DNA of 64,000 nt from Thalassovita gelatinovora (GCF_001458355.1 NZ_CYSA01000019.1:124001-188000); one strand, 5' to 3'. Counted from the stretch's first letter, positions 45,700 to 54,872 are shown. Numbers and translations: made by a program. Notes: a model not told the origin generated them from the sequence alone.

Positions 45700-46869
45700 A
45701 TGATCCCGTCTGTCCTGCCGACTTATTCCCGTGCGCCACTTTCATTCGTGAAGGGCGAAGGCTCTTGGCTGATCGAAGCGGATGGCCGACGTTTTCTGGA
45801 TCTCGGGGCCGGGATCGCGGTGAATGCGCTTGGCCATGCCCATCCCGCGCTGGTCGCCGCATTGACCGAACAGGCGGGCAAGCTGTGGCATGTGTCCAAC
45901 CTCTACAACATTCCGCAGCAACAGGCGCTGGCCGACAAATTGGTTGACCAGACCTTTGCCGATACCGTCTTTTTCACCAATTCCGGCACCGAATCGTGCG
46001 AATTGGCGGTCAAGATGGCGCGCAAATACTGGTACGACAAAGGACAACCGGAAAAGACCGATATCATCACATTCGAGGGTTCGTTCCACGGTCGCTCCTC
46101 TGCCGGGATCGCTGCGGCAGGATCCGAAAAAATGACCAAGGGGTTCGGCCCGATCCTGCCGGGCTTCATTCACCTGCCCTGGGGTGACATGGCAGCGCTC
46201 GACGCCGCCATCACCGACACGGTGGGCGCGATCCTGCTCGAACCGGTACAGGGCGAAGGCGGCATCCGGCCGCTACCCGATGCCGATCTCAAAGCGCTGC
46301 GCGCGCTTTGCGACGAAAAAGGCATTCTCTTGATCCTTGACGAAGTGCAATGCGGCATGGGCCGGACCGGCAAGCTGTTCGCCCATGAATGGGCCGGGAT
46401 CACTCCCGATATCATGATGGTCGCCAAGGGCATTGGCGGCGGGTTCCCGCTGGGGGCTGTTCTGGCCACCGAAGACGCCGCCAGCGGTATGACCGCAGGC
46501 ACCCATGGATCGACTTATGGCGGCAACCCGCTGGCCTGCGCCGTCGGCAGCGCGGTCATGGATATCGTCTCGGATGACGCGTTCCTCGACGGTGTTCGCG
46601 CCCGTTCGGGCCTGTTCCGGCAGAAACTGGAAGGACTGGTCGCGGCACATCCTGAAATCTTCGACAGCGTGCGCGGCTCCGGCCTGATGCTAGGTCTGAA
46701 ATGCAAGGTGACCAATACCGACCTGGTAAAAGCCGGATATGACAACCTGGTGATCACGGTACCTGCCGCCGACAACGTGATCCGCCTGCTGCCGCCGCTC
46801 AATCTCAGCGAAGAAGAAATCGACGAAGCGTTCAACCGGCTCGACAAAGCCGCGCAAAGCCTCAGCTGA
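45700..46869 (+). CDS. argD: Acetylornithine aminotransferase (class III, PLP)
   Basis: PLP enzyme converting N-acetylglutamate semialdehyde to N-acetylornithine in arginine synthesis; homologues also act in lysine synthesis. The 389 residues include the family patterns [40 protein letters not shown] and the PLP-Lys region [19 protein letters not shown]. argF follows 103 bases downstream with an intervening structured repeat, the common argD-argF pairing in alphaproteobacteria. Confidence 0.94.
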   Translation: MIPSVLPTYSRAPLSFVKGEGSWLIEADGRRFLDLGAGIAVNALGHAHPALVAALTEQAGKLWHVSNLYNIPQQQALADKLVDQTFADTVFFTNSGTESCELAVKMARKYWYDKGQPEKTDIITFEGSFHGRSSAGIAAAGSEKMTKGFGPILPGFIHLPWGDMAALDAAITDTVGAILLEPVQGEGGIRPLPDADLKALRALCDEKGILLILDEVQCGMGRTGKLFAHEWAGITPDIMMVAKGIGGGFPLGAVLATEDAASGMTAGTHGSTYGGNPLACAVGSAVMDIVSDDAFLDGVRARSGLFRQKLEGLVAAHPEIFDSVRGSGLMLGLKCKVTNTDLVKAGYDNLVITVPAADNVIRLLPPLNLSEEEIDEAFNRLDKAAQSLS

Positions 46870-46950
46870 CCTTCTTCTGTTCAAAAATATCCCGGGGGTG
46901 TCGTTGAAAATCGCCCAGATTTTCAACGACGGGGGCAGCGCCTCCTCCCC
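46870..46950 (+). repeat. Intergenic two-hairpin element, copy C, between argD and argF
   Basis: Third copy: CTTCTTCTGTTC, AAAAATATCCCGGGGGTG, then hairpin 1 with twelve perfect pairs (TCGTTGAAAATC at 46901-46912 and GATTTTCAACGA at 46918-46929). Hairpin 2 is GGGGGC/GCCTCC around AGC, then TCCCC. It lies directly after the argD stop and 23 bases before argF, so here it is intercistronic rather than between convergent genes. Confidence 0.86.
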
Positions 46951-46972
46951 GTTTCCGACGAAAGACAAAACA

Positions 46973-47899
46973 ATGGCTCATTTTCTCGACATCAATAGAA
47001 CCTCCCCTGAAGACCTGCATGCAATGATCGACAGTGCCAAGGCGATGAAAACCGCCCGCAATGGCCGCCCGAAAGGTGCGCCTGATGACGATCAGCCGCT
47101 GGACGGTCAGATGGTCGCGCTGATCTTCGAAAAACCCTCGACCCGAACCCGGGTCAGCTTCGATGTCGGTGTACGTCAGATGGGCGGCCAGACGATGGTT
47201 CTGTCGGGCGCGGACATGCAGCTGGGGCATGGTGAAACCATTGCCGATACCGCCCGTGTGCTGTCGCGCTATGTCGACCTGATCATGATCCGCACATTCG
47301 AAGAACAAACCCTGCTGGAAATGGCCGAATACGCCTCCGTTCCGGTGATCAACGGGCTGACCAACCGCACCCATCCGTGTCAGATCATGGCCGATATCCA
47401 GACCTTTGAAGAACATCGCGGATCGATCAAGGGCAAGAAGGTGGTCTGGTGCGGCGATGGCAACAACGTCTTTGCCAGTTTCGCCCATGCGGCCGGGCAG
47501 TTCGGCTTCGACCTGACCTTCACCGGGCCACCGCCGCTGGACCCTGAAATGGTGTTCGTCGAAGAAGCCCGCGCCAAGGGGTCGAATGTCGAGATCGTCC
47601 GCGATCCGGTTGCCGCGATCGAAGGTGCCGACCTTGTGGTCACCGACACCTGGGTTTCGATGCACGATCCACAATCGGCCCGCGAGAGGCGGCACAATCA
47701 GCTGCGCCCCTACCAGGTCAACGAAGACCTGATGCGTCACGCCAAACCCGATGCGCTGTTCATGCATTGCCTGCCCGCGCACCGCGACGACGAAGCGACC
47801 AGCGCGGTGATGGATGGGCCGCATTCGGTGATCTTCGACGAGGCCGAAAACCGGCTGCATGCGCAAAAGGCGGTCATGCGCTGGTGCCTCGGGGTCTAA
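46973..47899 (+). CDS. argF: Ornithine carbamoyltransferase
   Basis: Transfers the carbamoyl group to ornithine to give citrulline in arginine synthesis. The carbamoyl-phosphate site [16 protein letters not shown] lies near residue 53, followed by [15 protein letters not shown] and the ornithine/SMG-type [12 protein letters not shown] containing the conserved Cys. The 308 residues match the bacterial trimeric enzyme. The ATG at 46973 is chosen as the conserved start; the in-frame extension would lie in the upstream repeat. Confidence 0.96.
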   Translation: MAHFLDINRTSPEDLHAMIDSAKAMKTARNGRPKGAPDDDQPLDGQMVALIFEKPSTRTRVSFDVGVRQMGGQTMVLSGADMQLGHGETIADTARVLSRYVDLIMIRTFEEQTLLEMAEYASVPVINGLTNRTHPCQIMADIQTFEEHRGSIKGKKVVWCGDGNNVFASFAHAAGQFGFDLTFTGPPPLDPEMVFVEEARAKGSNVEIVRDPVAAIEGADLVVTDTWVSMHDPQSARERRHNQLRPYQVNEDLMRHAKPDALFMHCLPAHRDDEATSAVMDGPHSVIFDEAENRLHAQKAVMRWCLGV

Positions 47900-47911
47900 T
47901 GCTGGCCTGCC

Positions 47912-47987
47912 GGTCGCGGCTACGCGCCGCTTGACGGTGCAACCGATCCGCCGCGACCCACCGGCAAAAAGCCGCTGTCTTTTTGCC
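47912..47987 (+). other. Two hairpins downstream of argF
   Basis: The first inverted repeat is GGTCGCGGC (47912-47920) and GCCGCGACC (47950-47958). The second is GGCAAAAAG (47963-47971) and CTTTTTGCC (47979-47987) around CCGCTGT. The second stem holds a T run within its arm and may end the argD-argF transcript. Together they fill most of the 149-base gap before the lytic transglycosylase gene. Confidence 0.6.
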
Positions 47988-48048
47988 TGACCCTATCGTC
48001 CTGTGTCAGAGACCTGTAAAACCCGAACCAGTTCTCAGGAGTCTCGAT

Positions 48049-48531
48049 ATGACGACGTTTTCACGCCGCACCGCATTGTTTTTGTTTTCCGCCGCTGCGC
48101 TGTCTGCCTGCGGCGGGCGTCGCGGGCGCGAAACCCGGTCCACGCGATCCTCCGAACCGCAATTGTACCCGAATGAAACACGGGAATTGCGCAAACTGAT
48201 CAATAAATACGCCGATCAGTACGAGGTGCCGCGCAGCTTGGTCCACAAGGTAGTTCAGCGCGAAAGCATGTATCGGCCCAAGGCGCGCAACGGCCCCTAT
48301 TACGGGCTGATGCAAATCCTGCCGCAGACCGCACGCGGCATGGGGTTTCGCGGCAAACCCAAGGACCTGCTGAATGCCGAAACCAACCTGAAATACGCGG
48401 TCAAGTACCTGCGCGGGGCGTGGATGGTGTCCGATGGCAGTCAAGACAAGGCAGTGATGTGGTATGCGCGCGGCTACTACTACGAAGCCAAGCGTCGTGG
48501 GCTATTGCAGGAAACCGGGCTGCGCGGCTGA
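48049..48531 (+). CDS. Lytic transglycosylase lipoprotein (SLT domain)
   Basis: A 160-residue peptidoglycan lyase that cleaves the glycan strand. The signal peptide ends in the lipobox LSAC at residues 16-19, so it is membrane-anchored. The SLT domain has the catalytic Glu in VQRESMYRPKARNG, then YYGLMQILPQTARGMG and LKYAVKYLRGAW. Start chosen at ATG 48049 with CAGGAG upstream. It converges with the AsmA gene with no intergenic space. Confidence 0.92.
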   Translation: MTTFSRRTALFLFSAAALSACGGRRGRETRSTRSSEPQLYPNETRELRKLINKYADQYEVPRSLVHKVVQRESMYRPKARNGPYYGLMQILPQTARGMGFRGKPKDLLNAETNLKYAVKYLRGAWMVSDGSQDKAVMWYARGYYYEAKRRGLLQETGLRG

Positions 48532-50454
48532 TTATTTCAGCAGATTCAAAAGCCCCTTCACCGCTTCGTCCTCGATCTTCTGTCTAACCGCATCTTCGAC
48601 GCTTTGGCCCTCTTCCACTTCGACGCCTAGTTCTTGGCTCAGCTTGTCCTTGACCCGGGTTTCGGCCTTTTCGCGCAAAGCGTCCTTTTCGTCCTTCAAG
48701 TTCAGATCGATCGCCTTTTCCAGATCGGGCCAGATTTTCGGCCCCGCCCATGGCCCCCTGATCCGTACCGGAATGACCACGCCTTTTTCATTCGACGCGC
48801 TGCTGGCCTTGGGACTGAACAGGTAGTCGATATCTTGCGCACCCAGCCCGACGCGGCCTTCGCCACTGGCGGAAATCACCGGCAGTTTTAACAGCAGGTC
48901 CTTGTTGAACAGATTGCCCTTTTCCATAGTGAAACTGGCCGACAAGCTGTCGAATACGGTGGTCCCACCCGTGGCCAGCCCTTTGCGCATCAAGCTGTCC
49001 AGATCGATGCCTTCGATGGTGCCGCGCCCCATGTTGACAGATCCATTGCCCGACAGAGAATTCATGATCGCATGCACCGAATTGCCCGCCCCAAGGTAGT
49101 CGAGCGATGCTTCTGCTTGACCGGTAAACCGTGTGATCCCGACCAGATCCCCCAACAGTTTCTGCACTTCTACGGCGCTGGCCCGTACCTTGCCGCCAAC
49201 GCTTAGCCCGTTGCGGTTATTGGCCACCACCTGCCCCGAAAACGCGCCCGAATAGCCCGCCATCTGGTTCAATACCACCACTGCGCGGGATTGCTCGACC
49301 GTGGCGCTGAGCTGTGCCGCCCCGAAACTCAGCCCCGCGACGCGCAGGCCTTGCAGGTTCAGCGCGGCCCGCCCGTTGAAAAGTCCCAGCGCGCTGGCAT
49401 CTATCGGTTCTTTCGACCACCCCGACGCGCCGGTCGATTCGCCGGACCCAGCAAGCCCGGACAGATCCACTACCCCCGCTGACAGATTCGCCGTCACCGT
49501 CGGCACGTTGGCAGCCAGATCGACATCGACGTCCCCGGAAAAACTGTTCTGATCCAGCGTGATTTGCAATGCCCGCAAGCTCAATTGCATGGCCGATGTC
49601 AACGTCAGGTCTGCCGCGACCGTCGCCTTGCGTCCCAACCCCTGAGGCAGATCGACCCCGGCAAGGCCCATTGCTGCCATGAATGTGCCCGTATCGGGCA
49701 AATCGGCCGTCACCTTGCCTTGCGCCTGGTTTGGCAAGCCTGCCCGCCCGGTAAAAACCACCCGACCGCCCCCGGCCTTGGCCGTGACCGACAGGTCGGT
49801 AATGTCGCCTTCGATCAGCGCAGCCAGATTGTCGATATCCCCCGTCACTGACAGGGTTGCCGCCCCGTCGGGCCGGGCGGACAAATCGAAATCCGCATTG
49901 CCGCGATACTCCGGCCAACGCAAATCCAGCGCGATCTCCCCAATCCGGGTTTCGCTGCCTGCCCCATGATCAACATAGCGCAGGCTGCCGCCGGAAATCA
50001 GCGCCCGGTCCAGCGACAACGCCAAAGCATTGCTGGTGCCCGAAGTCTGGCCCGACGGCGCGACCCCTTCGACCCCCAATTCCCAGTTCACCCGACCGTC
50101 CGCGCGTTTTTCCAACAGGATTGCCGGATTGACCGCTTCCAGCCCGGTGATTTTCACCTCGCCACCGATCAGCGCCATCAGGTCGACCCCGACCTTCAGG
50201 CTGTCGGCCACCATGAACGGACCCTTGTCGGACCAATCCGCATTGGCAATTTCCAACGCCCCGGTGCTGATACCCAGAACCGGATAATAGCTGACCTTGC
50301 TTTCGCCCTTCAGAACCACCGATCGCCCGGTCTGCGCCTTGATCTGATCCACTGCCACCTGCGCGATCCGGTCGCCGGGCAGAAAGATCACCCCAACCAG
50401 AGCCACGCCGATCAACACGAAAACAAATCCGATCAGACGAAATACCCAACGCAT
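48532..50454 (-). CDS. AsmA family protein
   Basis: A 640-residue inner-membrane-anchored AsmA/TamB-superfamily protein thought to shape phospholipid traffic to the outer membrane. One N-terminal membrane helix (residues 5-25) is followed by a large periplasmic part of beta-strand repeats. AsmA-typical segments include KGESKVSYYPVLGISTGALEI and a C-terminal FSPKASS...GVVIPVRIRGPW. It ends with a charged, Glu/Lys-rich tail. The specific lipid role is inferred from the family. Confidence 0.88.
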   Translation of the reverse strand: MRWVFRLIGFVFVLIGVALVGVIFLPGDRIAQVAVDQIKAQTGRSVVLKGESKVSYYPVLGISTGALEIANADWSDKGPFMVADSLKVGVDLMALIGGEVKITGLEAVNPAILLEKRADGRVNWELGVEGVAPSGQTSGTSNALALSLDRALISGGSLRYVDHGAGSETRIGEIALDLRWPEYRGNADFDLSARPDGAATLSVTGDIDNLAALIEGDITDLSVTAKAGGGRVVFTGRAGLPNQAQGKVTADLPDTGTFMAAMGLAGVDLPQGLGRKATVAADLTLTSAMQLSLRALQITLDQNSFSGDVDVDLAANVPTVTANLSAGVVDLSGLAGSGESTGASGWSKEPIDASALGLFNGRAALNLQGLRVAGLSFGAAQLSATVEQSRAVVVLNQMAGYSGAFSGQVVANNRNGLSVGGKVRASAVEVQKLLGDLVGITRFTGQAEASLDYLGAGNSVHAIMNSLSGNGSVNMGRGTIEGIDLDSLMRKGLATGGTTVFDSLSASFTMEKGNLFNKDLLLKLPVISASGEGRVGLGAQDIDYLFSPKASSASNEKGVVIPVRIRGPWAGPKIWPDLEKAIDLNLKDEKDALREKAETRVKDKLSQELGVEVEEGQSVEDAVRQKIEDEAVKGLLNLLK

Positions 50455-50597
50455 CGCGGCCCCCTTGCGCTTGTGCTTCGGGTCCAGCGTAATTCAGGGG
50501 AACCGCCACAACAACGGAATTGAACAACAAGGCGGCGATAACCCGCCTTTCGGCAAATTCCTTTGCACCGGGCGGGTCGCTCCCCTATATGCCCTTC

Positions 50598-51974
50598 ATG
50601 TCGCAAAACCCGCCCGAACTTCGCCCCGACCTCGCCCCGCGTGCACACATCTCGGATGCGCCCCGCCATGGTCAACCCACCATCGGCATGGTGTCCTTGG
50701 GATGTCCCAAGGCATTGGTCGACAGCGAACGCATCCTGACCCGGCTCAGGGCCGAAGGATATGGCATCAGCCCCGATTACACCGGGGCCGATGCGGTGAT
50801 CGTGAATACCTGTGGTTTTCTCGACAGCGCCAAGGCCGAAAGCCTGGAAGCCATCGGCGAAGCGCTGACAGAAAACGGCAAGGTGATCGTCACCGGCTGT
50901 CTGGGTGCCGACCCCGAATATATCACCGGCATACACCCGCGGGTCCTAGCCGTCACCGGACCGCATCAATACGAACAGGTGCTGGATGCGGTCCACTCTG
51001 CGGTGCCGCCCGACCCCGATCCGTTTGTCGATCTGTTGCCTGCCAGTGGCGTCAGCTTGACCCCGCGCCATTACAGCTATCTGAAGATATCCGAGGGCTG
51101 TAACCACAAATGCAAATTCTGCATCATCCCCGACATGCGCGGCAAGCTGCTCAGCCGTCCAGCCTTTGCCGTCATGCGCGAAGCCGAAAAGCTGGTGGAA
51201 AGCGGCGTCAAGGAATTGCTGGTGATCAGTCAGGACACCTCGGCCTATGGGCTGGACCGGCAGCACGGGTCGGAACGCGGCCATCGGTCCCATATCGTTG
51301 ATCTGGCGCGGGATCTGGGGTCTTTGGGGGCTTGGGTGCGGCTGCACTATGTCTATCCCTACCCGTTCGTGCGCGACCTGATCCCGCTGATGGCAGACGG
51401 TTTGGTCCTGCCCTATCTCGATATCCCGTTCCAACACGCCCATCCGGCAACTTTGAAACGCATGGCGCGCCCTGCGGCGGCGGAACGGACGTTGGACCGG
51501 ATCGCAGAATGGCGCAGCATTTGCCCCGAGATCACCTTGCGGTCGACTTTCATCGTCGGCTACCCGGGCGAAACCGAGGACGAATTCCAAACCCTGCTGG
51601 ATTGGATGGACGAAGCGCAACTGGACCGCGTTGGATGTTTCCAATACGAAAACGTGGACGGGGCACGGTCGAACGCTTTGCCCGATCATGTGGCGGACGA
51701 GGTCAAACAGGACCGCTGGGATCGCTTCATGGCCAAAGCCCAAGCGATTTCCGAAGCCAAGCTCGACGCCAAGGTCGGTCAGCGGATGGATGTGATCGTC
51801 GATGATATCGATGCAGACGGCATTGCCACCTGCCGCACCAAAGCCGACGCACCGGAAATCGATGGCAACCTGTTCATCGATGAAGGCACCGAAAACCTGT
51901 CGGTTGGCGATATCGTACGGGTCGAGGTCGATGAAGCCGGGGAATATGATTTATGGGGCGTGTTGACGACCTGA
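50598..51974 (+). CDS. rimO: Ribosomal protein S12 methylthiotransferase RimO
   Basis: Radical-SAM enzyme that adds a methylthio group to Asp of ribosomal protein S12. The N-terminal cluster cysteines are in [25 protein letters not shown] and VTGCLG. The radical-SAM motif is [22 protein letters not shown]-terminal TRAM domain is present. I choose ATG 50598 ([16 protein letters not shown]); alternatives are 50589 and an extension of 26 codons, and no clear Shine-Dalgarno decides it. Divergent from the AsmA gene. Confidence 0.94.
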   Translation: MSQNPPELRPDLAPRAHISDAPRHGQPTIGMVSLGCPKALVDSERILTRLRAEGYGISPDYTGADAVIVNTCGFLDSAKAESLEAIGEALTENGKVIVTGCLGADPEYITGIHPRVLAVTGPHQYEQVLDAVHSAVPPDPDPFVDLLPASGVSLTPRHYSYLKISEGCNHKCKFCIIPDMRGKLLSRPAFAVMREAEKLVESGVKELLVISQDTSAYGLDRQHGSERGHRSHIVDLARDLGSLGAWVRLHYVYPYPFVRDLIPLMADGLVLPYLDIPFQHAHPATLKRMARPAAAERTLDRIAEWRSICPEITLRSTFIVGYPGETEDEFQTLLDWMDEAQLDRVGCFQYENVDGARSNALPDHVADEVKQDRWDRFMAKAQAISEAKLDAKVGQRMDVIVDDIDADGIATCRTKADAPEIDGNLFIDEGTENLSVGDIVRVEVDEAGEYDLWGVLTT

Positions 51975-52051
51975 GCAATACCCGCGCATACCTAACCGGG
52001 CGGGTCGGGTGCCGCTAAATCAGAGCCTTGGCTGGACCGAACGGCAGCCAA

Positions 52052-52402
52052 TCACCAAACCAACACCGCCACCCACGCCACGCCCACAGCCGTTGCCGTC
52101 ACGGCGACAGCCGCCGATCCGGCATCCTTGGCCTGCTTTGCCAGATCGCGTTCTTGCCTGGAAATATCGTCAACCACTCGTTCGATGGCCGAATTGAACA
52201 GCTCTGCCGCCAGCACCAGAATGCCCAGCGCCAGAATCAACGCCCGTTCGCCCCCCGTCAACGGCAGGACAAAAGCCAAACCGGCTGACGCGATATTCGC
52301 CCAGATCCAGCTGCGAAAAGAATATTCACTGCGCCAGACATCTGAAAACCCGTCCCAGCTCCAGATCACACGCAGGCGCAAGCGTTTGAAAAAATACAGC
52401 AT
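52052..52402 (-). CDS. dgkA: Diacylglycerol kinase
   Basis: Small trimeric inner-membrane kinase that recycles diacylglycerol to phosphatidic acid. The 116 residues have three membrane helices and the family motif LAAELFNSAIERVVDDIS with the catalytic Glu. The length is close to E. coli DgkA (122). It converges with rimO. Confidence 0.92.
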   Translation of the reverse strand: MLYFFKRLRLRVIWSWDGFSDVWRSEYSFRSWIWANIASAGLAFVLPLTGGERALILALGILVLAAELFNSAIERVVDDISRQERDLAKQAKDAGSAAVAVTATAVGVAWVAVLVW

Positions 52403-52525
52403 ATCCCCTCCGATCCACGATCATGGACCGGCCCGGCAATACGATCAAGACGGTTCGAAAAGCAAAAACACGCCAAAAAAGAAATTCCCAGCGACGGAAT
52501 GCGCCAGAAGGCGCGTTCTAATAAT

Positions 52526-52604
52526 AGCTCCACTCACGGAGTCAGGCGGAATTGGGCTTGTCTCCCCTACAAGTCACGCCCAATTCCGCCTCCCTAGAAG
52601 GAGC
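52526..52604 (-). terminator. Nested inverted repeat after the DUF6455 operon
   Basis: A perfect fourteen-base repeat AGGCGGAATTGGGC (52543-52556) and GCCCAATTCCGCCT (52577-52590) contains an inner CTTGT/ACAAG pair. It is enclosed by AGCTCC (52526-52531) and GGAGCT (52599-52604). It starts three bases after the last small gene, so it may cap the 3' end of that transcript. There is no long T tract, only TATTATTAG after the second arm on the minus strand. Confidence 0.65.
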
Positions 52605-52606
52605 TT

Positions 52607-52861
52607 TCAGTGTTCGGAAAGCGCTTCCAACAGGTCTTTGTTCCGGCAATAGCGCGGGGTTTGAGACGCGCTGCTATGATGGTCCATCCAGACTGAACAT
52701 TCCGCATCATGCTTGCACGAACTACAGCGCATCACAGCGCTACGGTATTGATAGGCGACGGCTGGATCAGCTTGAATTCTGCTGGCAAAATCGGCACCCA
52801 TCGTTTCGGCCATCCGGTCCATAACATCGGCATGGTGACTGATTTTCTTAAAAATACCCAT
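52607..52861 (-). CDS. DUF6455-like small four-cysteine protein 1
   Basis: An 84-residue protein of unknown function, third in an operon of three paralogues. It carries CX2CX5CX16C: RCSSCKHDAECSVW and later RYCRNKDLL. The spaced cysteines suggest metal or Fe-S binding, but no function is established. Its ATG overlaps the stop of the second gene by fourteen bases, showing translational coupling. The recognition of DUF6455 is from memory of rhodobacterial annotations. Confidence 0.8.
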   Translation of the reverse strand: MGIFKKISHHADVMDRMAETMGADFASRIQADPAVAYQYRSAVMRCSSCKHDAECSVWMDHHSSASQTPRYCRNKDLLEALSEH

Positions 52862-53156
52862 GGTTTTCTTGCTCCCTTTCTGTTGCCCGCTTAGGGGCGA
52901 TCAAAGCATTTAGTTTATCTTCATTCACGCACATCTCGGGCACTCGGTCCGCCCCGGCTCCGGTCACGGCCAGCCATTGTTCGCATTGCGATACAAAACG
53001 GCATTGGCGGCAGCGCGTCACCATTTCGACATACCCTTGCGGATCGAGTTGCCCTGCATTCATTGCATCGCTCAGGTTCACCCCCACGCTGCGGGCCACC
53101 GACCGCGTCAGCCAGAAGTGAAAAACCGGATCGCCAAGCGGCGTTACGATACCCAT
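52848..53156 (-). CDS. DUF6455-like small four-cysteine protein 2
   Basis: A 102-residue paralogue of its neighbours with CX2CX5CX17C (RCRQCRFVSQCEQWL, then EMCVNEDKL). The N-terminal half (FHFWLTRSVARSVGVNLSDA) is shared with the third protein and predicted helical. It has no signal peptide, so probably cytosolic. It starts two bases after the stop of protein 3. Function unknown. Confidence 0.82.
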   Translation of the reverse strand: MGIVTPLGDPVFHFWLTRSVARSVGVNLSDAMNAGQLDPQGYVEMVTRCRQCRFVSQCEQWLAVTGAGADRVPEMCVNEDKLNALIAPKRATEREQENHGYF

Positions 53157-53158
53157 TG

Positions 53159-53428
53159 TTATTGCTCCTCCAAGGCGGCTTTTTTAAGCTGCATATACGC
53201 CCCGAAATTCGGGCATTCTCTGGGAATTTCGCTGTTGCCGTCCTGCTTGGACAACCAATGTTCGCAGCCATCGACCCAACTGCATCCACGGCATGTCTGA
53301 ACGATGTCGGCCCATTTTTCCTGACTCAAAACACCAGCGCCCTGAGCCCCGAACAGATCGGTTTGCGTGGCCTTGGCCATCCGTTGCGCCATCCAGTAAT
53401 GACGGGTCGTTTCGCCCAGAGGTTTCAT
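53159..53428 (-). CDS. DUF6455-like small four-cysteine protein 3, first gene of the operon
   Basis: An 89-residue paralogue with CX2CX5CX16C (TCRGCSWVDGCEHWL, then RECPNFGAY). The N-terminal HYWMAQRMAKATQTDLFGAQ matches protein 2. It is the promoter-proximal gene, with AGGA upstream of the ATG and an FNR-type box 56 bases before the start. Function unknown; the FNR site suggests a role under low oxygen. Confidence 0.82.
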   Translation of the reverse strand: MKPLGETTRHYWMAQRMAKATQTDLFGAQGAGVLSQEKWADIVQTCRGCSWVDGCEHWLSKQDGNSEIPRECPNFGAYMQLKKAALEEQ

Positions 53429-53483
53429 CAGCTAAATCCTGTCGTCATGCTGAATAGGCTAACCGCAAGTGATCGGCCTGACA

Positions 53484-53497
53484 TTGACGAGGATCAA
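53484..53497 (-). promoter_or_regulatory. FNR/FnrL-type binding site upstream of the DUF6455 operon
   Basis: TTGACGAGGATCAA matches TTGAT-N4-ATCAA at nine of ten positions and the rhodobacterial variant TTGAC-N4-ATCAA exactly. Its centre is about 41.5 bases upstream of a plausible start site if TAGCCT (53456-53461, minus strand) acts as a -10, the spacing of FNR-activated promoters. The assignment is inferred from consensus and position. Confidence 0.65.
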
Positions 53498-53640
53498 AAA
53501 GGCCGATTTTCGCCTTTCGGGCGCTGAAACCCTAAAAAATGTATGGTTTCGGCAAAAATCCGGGCTGCGCCGCCCGCCCCGGTTCGGCGCATTTCCCTAG
53601 CTGCCACCCCAGCCTATGGGGGCAAAACCTCTGGCCCGAC

Positions 53641-53994
53641 TCAGCCAAGCGCGTCGAGATAAGCCTTCACACAGGTCTGTACATGGCGGAAGCGATCACC
53701 GCCCAGATGCTTGCCACCATACCAGCGTGTCACCACGATGATCTGATCGGTAAGCCCTTCACGTTCCAGCATGCGCAGGATCACGTTGCCTGCGCCGCTT
53801 TCCCCGTCATCATTCTTGCGCTGGGTACCATCCGACTGAAACACCGCCCAACTGTTATGGGTGGCCTTGGCATATTTCTTTTGCCGTTTAAGCGTTTTCA
53901 GGAAGGCATCGATGTCCTCGACATTCGCAACAAGCCCTCCGGACACGGCATATCGTGATCCGCGATCACTGACGACGTTTTCAAGTTGAAGCAT
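53641..53994 (-). CDS. YigZ/IMPACT (UPF0029) family protein, single-domain form
   Basis: A 117-residue protein matching the N-terminal UPF0029 domain: THNSWAVFQ, RKNDDGESGAGNVILRMLE and VVTRWYGGKHLGGDRF. E. coli YigZ is about 205 residues with a second domain that is absent here. Function unknown, linked to translation-associated regulation in eukaryotic IMPACT. It is one base from the M48 gene and probably cotranscribed. Confidence 0.82.
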   Translation of the reverse strand: MLQLENVVSDRGSRYAVSGGLVANVEDIDAFLKTLKRQKKYAKATHNSWAVFQSDGTQRKNDDGESGAGNVILRMLEREGLTDQIIVVTRWYGGKHLGGDRFRHVQTCVKAYLDALG

Positions 53995-53995
53995 T

Positions 53996-54742
53996 TCAAT
54001 TCAGCAAAGCGTCAGGGGCCAGAAGATAATCGCTGGCCGTTTTCCGGACGATGGCAATCCGTTTCTCATTCGGCGGATGCGTGCCCAGCATTTCGTCGCC
54101 GGGACTGGGCAAGCGACTAAAGAACCGCGCCCCGATCACCGGATTATATCCCGCCTTGATCGCAATGATCGTGCCGATCCGGTCCGCCTCCAGTTCGAAG
54201 TCCTTGGAATATTGCAACATGCCCAGCACCGCGCCCAGTTTGCGTGCATTCTTGATTTCCGTCGTGGTCGCACCGTTCACCGAGGCCAATTCTGCCATCA
54301 CAATAGCCCCTTGCCGGGCGCTGTCTTCCTGCCGGGCCAGATGCCCAGCGATATGATGGCCCGCTTCGTGGCCGAGGACAAAGGCCATTTCTTCGGAATT
54401 ACGCACGGTATTGATCATCGCAAAGTTGACCGACAGGATCGGTTGACCGCGGCGCGACAGAAACTGGTGGGCATTGGCGGCTTCGGGATCCTGCACATCC
54501 ACCACGATCCTGAAATCGCAATTCAAATTCGCCGCTTGTTCTTTGCACATCGTTTCGGCCACCGGTTCGACCGCCGTCACGACATCAACGAACATCTTAG
54601 CCGCCTTGCGCGATGGTTTTTGAGGTACCTTTACAACCCCTTGTTCTGCAGTTTCCGTAGGTGCCGGTTTTCCCGCCGGACCGGGAGCTGCCATACACCC
54701 CGAAAGCCCCAGAACGACAAAAAGGATCAAGAACCTGTGCAT
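53996..54742 (-). CDS. M48 family metallopeptidase lipoprotein
   Basis: A 248-residue lipoprotein (lipobox LSGC, Cys at residue 16) with a periplasmic M48 protease domain. The zinc motif is VLGHEAGHHIAGHLARQ and the third ligand lies in YSKDFELEADRIGT. It resembles the BepA/LoiP group of envelope quality-control peptidases. There is no TPR domain. Confidence 0.91.
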   Translation of the reverse strand: MHRFLILFVVLGLSGCMAAPGPAGKPAPTETAEQGVVKVPQKPSRKAAKMFVDVVTAVEPVAETMCKEQAANLNCDFRIVVDVQDPEAANAHQFLSRRGQPILSVNFAMINTVRNSEEMAFVLGHEAGHHIAGHLARQEDSARQGAIVMAELASVNGATTTEIKNARKLGAVLGMLQYSKDFELEADRIGTIIAIKAGYNPVIGARFFSRLPSPGDEMLGTHPPNEKRIAIVRKTASDYLLAPDALLN

Positions 54743-54872
54743 CCAACTTCCTCAACTAATCCAAGACATTTTACCATGTCGCGACGCAAGCACCAGCCTG
54801 CGAAAAGAGTTCTTCACGCGAACGGGAGATGATCGCGCTTGTCTTGGGGCCGACATCGCGTATCTTGATCCC

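Noticed and set aside
52526-52604. Integron-like attC site
   Set aside because: The nested inverted repeat lacks the RYYYAAC/GTTRRRY core sites and no integrase is present.
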